From: Actinoallomurus sp963736325 | Lineage (GTDB): Bacteria; Actinomycetota; Actinomycetes; Streptosporangiales; Streptosporangiaceae | Direction: 5' to 3' | Assembly: GCA_963736325.1 (NCBI GenBank) | Contig: CAVTOG010000009.1 | Span: 1,322,768 to 1,386,767, forward strand | Length of the DNA stretch: 64,000 bases | In this document: one piece after another, positions 59,497 to 64,000 of the stretch | How the letters are laid out: the number at the start of each line of letters is the position of its first letter | Numbering within the stretch: the first letter of the stretch is position 1 | Program-made: the position numbers and the translations under genes | Notes under the pieces: generated by a model | What the model was told of the DNA's origin: nothing | The model's input: only the letters and a program-made list of their open reading frames with translations | Databases searched by the model: none

Positions 59497-62001
59497 CTAC
59501 TTGGGGTCCCGGTGGCCGACCTGAGTAAATTCTCCGATGATGCCCTCGGTCGTAAGCTTATGATGGCGAAGTTGCTGGTCAACGAGGGTCGGGAGCCGGT
59601 ACTGATCATCGTGGGCGAGTGCCCTCGCGTAGCTACGGACTGCGAGCTTTAGCGCCTTGAGCTTAGCTTTATTGATGACGCGAGTGCCCGTGGGAGGGGT
59701 TCCGGATTTCTCGATCGTGTGACTTGGGTGGATGATGATCGGGAACACGACTGCATCTGAGCCGTACTCGCTCGCACACCAATTCACCGATCCGCCTAGC
59801 TGATTGATGTCCTTTTTCCATATCAGCGGCGCCTCGGCGCCGGTCTTGAGTTCGACTACGGCGTAGGTGCGATTTCCCATGGCCCAAAGCACATCGCTGC
59901 CAATGCCGTATGTGAGTTCGGGCTGCTGAGAACTGAAGCCCAAGTGGAGACCAAGATCGGAAAATGCGGATTCGGCTTCGTCCGTGCGCTCCTTATCCCA
60001 GACAATATCGGCCAGGATTGCGTCTACCTCAACGAGCAGGTCAGTGCCGGACGAGTAGTGTCTCGTCAGGTAAATCGCAGCTTGCTCGGACTGTGATGAT
60101 GTGGTGCCGATCTTCCTATAGTCCAACCCTGCTAGCGGACGCAGGACGGCGCTGTTGGCTCGTCCGGCCTCTCCCAGCGCGGTCTGCGCTGCGACCGGGT
60201 CGACTGCCTGAAGGTATGCGGCATGCGTCTCACCGACCCAGCCGGCGAGACGTTCGTCCCCAGAATCACGCGCGGCCTGGACCGCGGCCTCGGAATGTTG
60301 GACCGCTTCTGCTGCACGGCCGGCGACGGCACTGTTGTAGGCGGCTCGCAAATGTTTGGCTGACGGAGACAGGAGCGCCGGGCCGTAGGTAACTCCCAGG
60401 AGCGCTTCGCGTGACAGCGTGCGAAACCCCGTATCGGCGTCGATCACCTGCATGATCACGCTACGCAGCATGGCGGTGTCGCTACCCTCTAGTTCGGATG
60501 CGACACGCCGCGATAGCTGGAGCTGTGCGCGGGTAGCTGCGGAAAGTCGATCAGCAACGTCGGCGCGTGAGACGAGTTGTGTCAGGCGGGAGCCGAGCAG
60601 GAGAACGGCACAGCGATCGTCGCGGCTGCGCACACCACGCCCCATGCCTTGTTCGAGACGCTGCAATTGCCGGGTCACCATAGCCTCGCTATCCCGCAGC
60701 GCGACCGCTTCACGGCGCTCGATCCCGCTGTAGGCGTATGGCAGGCTATCGATGACCAGTAGCCGACAGGCTTCGTCGGGCAGATCGATACCGTCGTAGC
60801 GGTTCACTATCACCACCAAGCCCACGTGCTCGTCGGTTAGGCGATCTACCGCGTTGCCGATCGCATCTGCAGTGCTGACAGTAAGGTCTGCCTCGTCTTT
60901 CCATTCACCTGCCTGGCGCCAGCTAGGAACCAGCACGACAACGTTGCGGTTGTCGGCCACGCTCCGGGCTAGCTCACGCACCTGCGCGTGGGAAATGTTC
61001 GAATTGAGTTCCTGGGGTGCGAACACGAGCCGGTCTCCCAGGTCGGCGGCGCTCTCCGGTACGACCGACTTGGCCACGGAATTTGCATCAGCATTAAAAT
61101 GGGTAATGAGTACACTGTCGTCCGCCAGCGTTGCGGTCAGGTAAATACGACGCGCGGCTTCGGCGAAACTAGGGAGTCTCTCGATCGGCGGGCACGGCGG
61201 CATGAGCTCGAACGCGTCGGCACTAACTACCGCCTGGCAAAGCGGCAAGAGATCGCCGATCAGCGGCCATGCCCATTCAAAAGTTGGATCTTCGCGGTGG
61301 GGGCGCAACGCGTCTAGCACCGCTTCTTGATTGTCATCCCATGCCCAGAATGGAACGCGTAGCACACTGCTACGATCGCCGTCTTTGATATCTAGGTATG
61401 CGTTAAGTCCTTGCGCCTTCAGATCCTCTGCGAAGAGATCCAGCAATTTGCCATACGCGGCATGGTCGGAAGGAATGCGCAGCTGAGTGTCCTGCTCAGT
61501 GAGCGCCAGCGCAGCATGAGCATCGTCGATCACGATCGAACCCACCCTGATCGGCTGACGCCCGCCGGGACCGGCAAGACCGAACCGTGTCTTGCCGTTT
61601 ACCAGTGTGCGCATGGTCGTCACGCAAATCGCATCGCCGCTGAAGAATCTTCCCGCCTGCGGATCCGTGACCACAGCCAAACCCAGATTCGCAGCCTCGT
61701 CGCACACGCGCTGCGCCAGGTGCGGATCAGGCGCAAGATAGAGGGCGGGTCCCTTCTTCTCATGCAGGCAGCACTGGAGCATGAGCAGTCCAACGATCGT
61801 CTTACCGCCACCCGTGTTGGTCTTGATCACGACGTCGCGCTCATCCCTGCGCACAGACCAGGCGTCCAGTACGGTCTTTTGCACTGCCCGCAAATAGCCG
61901 TAACCGTCGGCCTTATTCGGCAGTGCGTCAAACAAAGTCGCGGGCTCGGTGATGTGAGCGATCGCCCCGCTGCTGGTCAACCTGCTGAAATCGAACGGCA
62001 T
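59497..62001 (-). CDS. DEAD/DEAH-box helicase with PD-(D/E)XK-like C-terminal domain
   Basis: 834 residues from the ATG at 62001 (AAAGGCGGG upstream); in-frame ATGs at 62031 and 62061 are possible. Superfamily 2 helicase motifs are clear: Walker A TNTGGGKT (61-68), DDAH box (159-162), a TATLADDS motif III, and motif VI QGMGRGVRSRDD. The C-terminal region has D703-x13-E717-x-K719 in GSDVLW...YAVVELKTG, the spacing of a PD-(D/E)XK nuclease core. Such helicase-nuclease chains are typical of phage-defence or restriction-like systems. It converges with the HNH gene; whether the two act together is not shown. Confidence 0.88.
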   Translation of the reverse strand: MPFDFSRLTSSGAIAHITEPATLFDALPNKADGYGYLRAVQKTVLDAWSVRRDERDVVIKTNTGGGKTIVGLLMLQCCLHEKKGPALYLAPDPHLAQRVCDEAANLGLAVVTDPQAGRFFSGDAICVTTMRTLVNGKTRFGLAGPGGRQPIRVGSIVIDDAHAALALTEQDTQLRIPSDHAAYGKLLDLFAEDLKAQGLNAYLDIKDGDRSSVLRVPFWAWDDNQEAVLDALRPHREDPTFEWAWPLIGDLLPLCQAVVSADAFELMPPCPPIERLPSFAEAARRIYLTATLADDSVLITHFNADANSVAKSVVPESAADLGDRLVFAPQELNSNISHAQVRELARSVADNRNVVVLVPSWRQAGEWKDEADLTVSTADAIGNAVDRLTDEHVGLVVIVNRYDGIDLPDEACRLLVIDSLPYAYSGIERREAVALRDSEAMVTRQLQRLEQGMGRGVRSRDDRCAVLLLGSRLTQLVSRADVADRLSAATRAQLQLSRRVASELEGSDTAMLRSVIMQVIDADTGFRTLSREALLGVTYGPALLSPSAKHLRAAYNSAVAGRAAEAVQHSEAAVQAARDSGDERLAGWVGETHAAYLQAVDPVAAQTALGEAGRANSAVLRPLAGLDYRKIGTTSSQSEQAAIYLTRHYSSGTDLLVEVDAILADIVWDKERTDEAESAFSDLGLHLGFSSQQPELTYGIGSDVLWAMGNRTYAVVELKTGAEAPLIWKKDINQLGGSVNWCASEYGSDAVVFPIIIHPSHTIEKSGTPPTGTRVINKAKLKALKLAVRSYARALAHDDQYRLPTLVDQQLRHHKLTTEGIIGEFTQVGHRDPK

Positions 62002-62139
62002 TGTTCCCGCCTTTGACCCGACTACGGCCATTGCTTCACGATGGTAAATGTGACCCCACATGCAAGACGCCTACGCAGCCTGGCTAGTTGACACCCATGG
62101 GGGGTCGCCGTGTCCTTGTGGTCTGAGCGGACATGTAGG

Positions 62140-62159
62140 ACAGGGCGGTACCGTCCTGT
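62140..62159. promoter_or_regulatory. Imperfect palindrome at the NUDIX gene promoter
   Basis: ACAGGGCGGTACCGTCCTGT is a 20-bp palindrome with one mismatched pair, ending 2 bases before the GTG start at 62162. The short leader suggests leaderless or near-leaderless transcription, with the palindrome as an operator. Confidence 0.5.
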
Positions 62160-62161
62160 GG

Positions 62162-62731
62162 GTGAGCACTGATGAGCGTCCTGAGGAGTTGAGGACGAAG
62201 GTCTTCGGCGAGCGCACGGTGTATGACAACCCGTGGGTTCGGTTGACCTTGGTCGATGTTGAGCCGCCGGACGGTAACCGGTTTGAGCATCACGTTGTTC
62301 GGCTTCAGCGGGTTGCGATCGCGCTGGTGTTGAACGAGGCGGATGAGGTGCTCATGATGTGGCGCCATCGTTTCGTGGATGACTCGTGGGGCTGGGAGCT
62401 GCCCGGCGGGATCATCGACAAGGGCGAAGACGGCGCCGCGACGGCCGCACGTGAGGTGCGTGAAGAGACCGGTTGGCAGCCGGCGCCCCTGGAGCATGTG
62501 ACGAGCTTTCAGCCTATGGTCGGCATGGTGGACACGCCGCACGAGATCTACGCGGGCCGCGGGGCTGAGTTGGTTGGGGAGCCGACCGACTTGGAGGAGG
62601 CTGCTCGGATTGAGTGGGTTCCGATGAGCACGGTCTTTGACCTCATCAGCCGGGGCGAGGTGCTCGGGTCCGGATCCCTTGTGGGGTTGTTGTATCTCCT
62701 CGCCGAGCGCGGCAAGAAGGCCGGCGCCTAA
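62162..62731 (+). CDS. NUDIX hydrolase (ADP-ribose pyrophosphatase-like)
   Basis: 189 residues from the GTG at 62162; a longer frame to 62060 has no start signal and overlaps the helicase gene. The Nudix box GGIIDKGEDGAATAAREVREETGW is intact (with REEET-type metal ligands), and WELPG precedes it. The neighbouring EVLMMWRHRFV and HEIYAGRG blocks point to the NUDT5-like ADP-sugar pyrophosphatase group. Its stop overlaps the stop of the convergent HTH gene by 4 bp. Confidence 0.9.
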   Translation: MSTDERPEELRTKVFGERTVYDNPWVRLTLVDVEPPDGNRFEHHVVRLQRVAIALVLNEADEVLMMWRHRFVDDSWGWELPGGIIDKGEDGAATAAREVREETGWQPAPLEHVTSFQPMVGMVDTPHEIYAGRGAELVGEPTDLEEAARIEWVPMSTVFDLISRGEVLGSGSLVGLLYLLAERGKKAGA

Positions 62732-63894
62732 GCGGCGAGACCGATGTTCATGATCCGTTTGCGTTGGCGGACGGAGCCGACCTGGTTCGCTATCCGGCGG
62801 GCACTGCGTAGGTGTTGGCGGGCCTCGTCGAGTTCGCCTTGGGTGGCGAGGGCCTGGGCCAGGTCGCACCTCAGGCCGGCCTCTGCCCGGACGAATGAGC
62901 GGTCCATCTTGTCGAGCGCCGTGGTCAGGTAACCGATCGCCTCGGCGTCGCCGATCTGGGCGAGGCAGTGGCCTCGCCAGCGGGCGTGATGTGCTGCGTT
63001 CAGCGCGATGAACGGAAGCTCGGGATCATCGGCGTTCACGGGGAGGAGTTCCGCTGAACGCTCCAGAGCGTTGCGGCACGCTTCGTCGGCGAGAGCGGCT
63101 TGTGTCTCGGCCTCGACGGCATGAAGCCAGCACAGCAACAGGGGCGGTCCGGCAGGGTTGAGCAACGCCTGAGCCTCTCGTACGAGACCGAGAGCGTCCG
63201 TTAGGCGGCCGAGGTCGTGGAGGGTGTAGACCTGCTCGCCCATGGCGTGCGCGAGCAGCGCCCGCGAATGGGCCTCGCGTGCTGCGGTCTTGGCCACTTC
63301 GCAATGACCCCATGCCTGTTGTACGGCTCCGACGTCGAGCGCTTGCCAGGCAGCGAGGGCGCCGGCGTCGGCCAGGACGGCCGAGAGCGCAACCCGGATG
63401 GACGGCTGGAGGCTGTGCGAGACGAGTTCGGTCAGGGTCGTGATCACTGATCGGGTCTGTTCCAGCAACGACGGGGCGCCCAAGCGGCGATCCAAAAGCC
63501 GGATGTGGTTGACCTGTTGCTGCATCTGCCGGACGAGCGCCAGATCCACCCGTCGCGCCGTCGCGATTCGATGCCGGAGGTCATCAACAGGTCTCGTTGC
63601 CTCGATTGACGGGGTGGCCTGGGCGAATCCGAGTTCCTCGTCCGTACGCCCATAGGCGAGGCGGTACAGCTTGCGCCAGTCACCGCCTGGCGCCACCCGG
63701 CCGTTTTCGTGCCGGGAGATCGTCGTCTTCAGGCTCTTGTCGCTGCCGAGGACAAGGCCGGCCTGGCGGGCGCAGCGCCTCAAGGTGGAGATGAGCCGCG
63801 GGACCTTCCAGCCGAACTCGGCCCGCGTTCGTCGTAGGGGCGTCATCTCGGCCGTGTCGTCGTCATCCCAGGTCATGCGTTCAGCATCGCTCAC
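62728..63894 (-). CDS. Helix-turn-helix regulator with TPR-like C-terminus
   Basis: About 388 residues from the GTG at 63894; TTG at 63906 and ATG at 63876 are alternatives. The N-terminal 80 residues have a Cro/XRE-like HTH (LRRCARQAGLVLGSDKSLKTTISRHENGRVAPGGDWRKLYRLA). The remainder is alpha-helical with TPR-like repeats (ALLAHAMGEQVYTLHDLG, GHCLAQIGDAEAIGYLTTAL, DLAQALATQGELDEARQHL). Actinomycete proteins of this plan often sit next to NUDIX hydrolases. It converges on the NUDIX gene with overlapping stops, and a perfect palindrome 21 bp upstream suggests autoregulation. Confidence 0.85.
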   Translation of the reverse strand: MSDAERMTWDDDDTAEMTPLRRTRAEFGWKVPRLISTLRRCARQAGLVLGSDKSLKTTISRHENGRVAPGGDWRKLYRLAYGRTDEELGFAQATPSIEATRPVDDLRHRIATARRVDLALVRQMQQQVNHIRLLDRRLGAPSLLEQTRSVITTLTELVSHSLQPSIRVALSAVLADAGALAAWQALDVGAVQQAWGHCEVAKTAAREAHSRALLAHAMGEQVYTLHDLGRLTDALGLVREAQALLNPAGPPLLLCWLHAVEAETQAALADEACRNALERSAELLPVNADDPELPFIALNAAHHARWRGHCLAQIGDAEAIGYLTTALDKMDRSFVRAEAGLRCDLAQALATQGELDEARQHLRSARRIANQVGSVRQRKRIMNIGLAA

Positions 63895-63914
63895 GAGGCC
63901 CGACAAGGCCCCGA

Positions 63915-63934
63915 GTTAACACGACCGTGTTAAC
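63915..63934. promoter_or_regulatory. Perfect 20-bp palindrome upstream of the HTH gene
   Basis: GTTAACACGACCGTGTTAAC: two 9-base arms around AC. It lies 21 bp upstream of the GTG start of the HTH gene and is a strong operator candidate. The 66 bases to the window edge show nothing recognisable. Confidence 0.6.
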
Positions 63935-64000
63935 CGATGCGGGCTTACGGCAAGTGCACGGGAACCGGTGTCATCTCAGCAACTCAGCACCACATGTTCA

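Larger units (their letters stand above)
57938..64000. mobile_element. Genomic island beside the tRNA-Arg remnant (right end outside window)
   Basis: The segment starts at the orphan tRNA 3' half, changes composition (58.3-59.4 kb is clearly AT-richer), and holds accessory genes: an HNH endonuclease, a helicase-nuclease, a NUDIX hydrolase and an HTH/TPR regulator. No integrase gene is visible in the window. The island claim rests on the tRNA fragment and composition; the extent is unknown. Confidence 0.5.

Overview
This 64 kb window is high-GC DNA from an actinomycete. GTG and TTG starts are common, third codon positions are mostly C or G, and the gene content fits: ECF sigma factors, a PASTA-less class A penicillin-binding protein, a WD40 Ser/Thr kinase, oligoribonuclease, a SAM-IV type riboswitch and family 2B encapsulins. 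A member of the Streptosporangiales or Thermomonosporaceae is a reasonable guess, but the sequence shown does not settle the genus.

Layout. 0.5-2.8 kb: a secreted collagen-like protein and a secreted GH16 glucanase. 3-7.3 kb: an ArsR-type regulator between an MFS transporter and a SnoaL-like protein plus an FMN hydroxy-acid oxidase. 7.3-10.3 kb: a decayed patch with an ISAs1-type insertion sequence that cut the end off a membrane protein gene. 10.3-11.9 kb: tRNA-Lys, an atypical response regulator, tRNA-His and orn. 11.9-17.5 kb: an FMN-binding protein divergent from a MocR regulator, an amidase-fold protein, a phosphotransferase, an ECF41-like sigma factor and an azoreductase. 17.5-25.5 kb: a PEP-mutase family protein, two paralogous sigma/zinc-finger/membrane fusion proteins around an acyl-CoA synthetase, and a VWA-domain surface protein. 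25.9-36.4 kb: a membrane endonuclease/phosphatase, an rRNA/tRNA methyltransferase, a surface protein, an SseB-repeat protein with a coupled partner, a riboswitch-controlled class V aminotransferase and a bifunctional PBP. 36.5-42 kb: a tightly overlapping amino-sugar operon whose five enzymes can be ordered into a complete N-acetylgalactosamine-type route (kinase, deacetylase, deaminase/isomerase, tagatose-6-P kinase, aldolase), headed by an isocitrate-lyase-like gene.

The most distinctive locus is 45-50.5 kb. Two tandem genes encode family 2B encapsulin shell proteins (HK97 fold with a cyclic-nucleotide-binding-like domain). They are followed directly by a polyprenyl synthetase and then by an N-terminally extended IspH. 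The reading suggested here is a two-subunit protein nanocompartment dedicated to isoprenoid synthesis: IspH supplies C5 units and the prenyl synthase, probably the cargo, elongates them. The first 575 bp of the two shell genes are identical while the remainder has diverged, which points to recent gene conversion. The CBD lacks the usual cAMP-binding arginine.

50.5-57.8 kb holds ordinary genes (acetyltransferase, SDR, Sel1-repeat protein, a pterin dehydratase-glyoxalase fusion, a WD40 kinase, a lipoprotein) and an esterase pseudogene. At 57.9 kb lies the orphan 3' half of a tRNA-Arg(TCT) gene, which looks like an attachment site. To its right is a foreign-looking island with an AT-richer HNH endonuclease gene, a helicase with a PD-(D/E)XK-like C-terminus (a candidate defence module), and a NUDIX hydrolase convergent with a helix-turn-helix/TPR regulator, each with a palindrome at its promoter. 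The right end of the island is not in the window.
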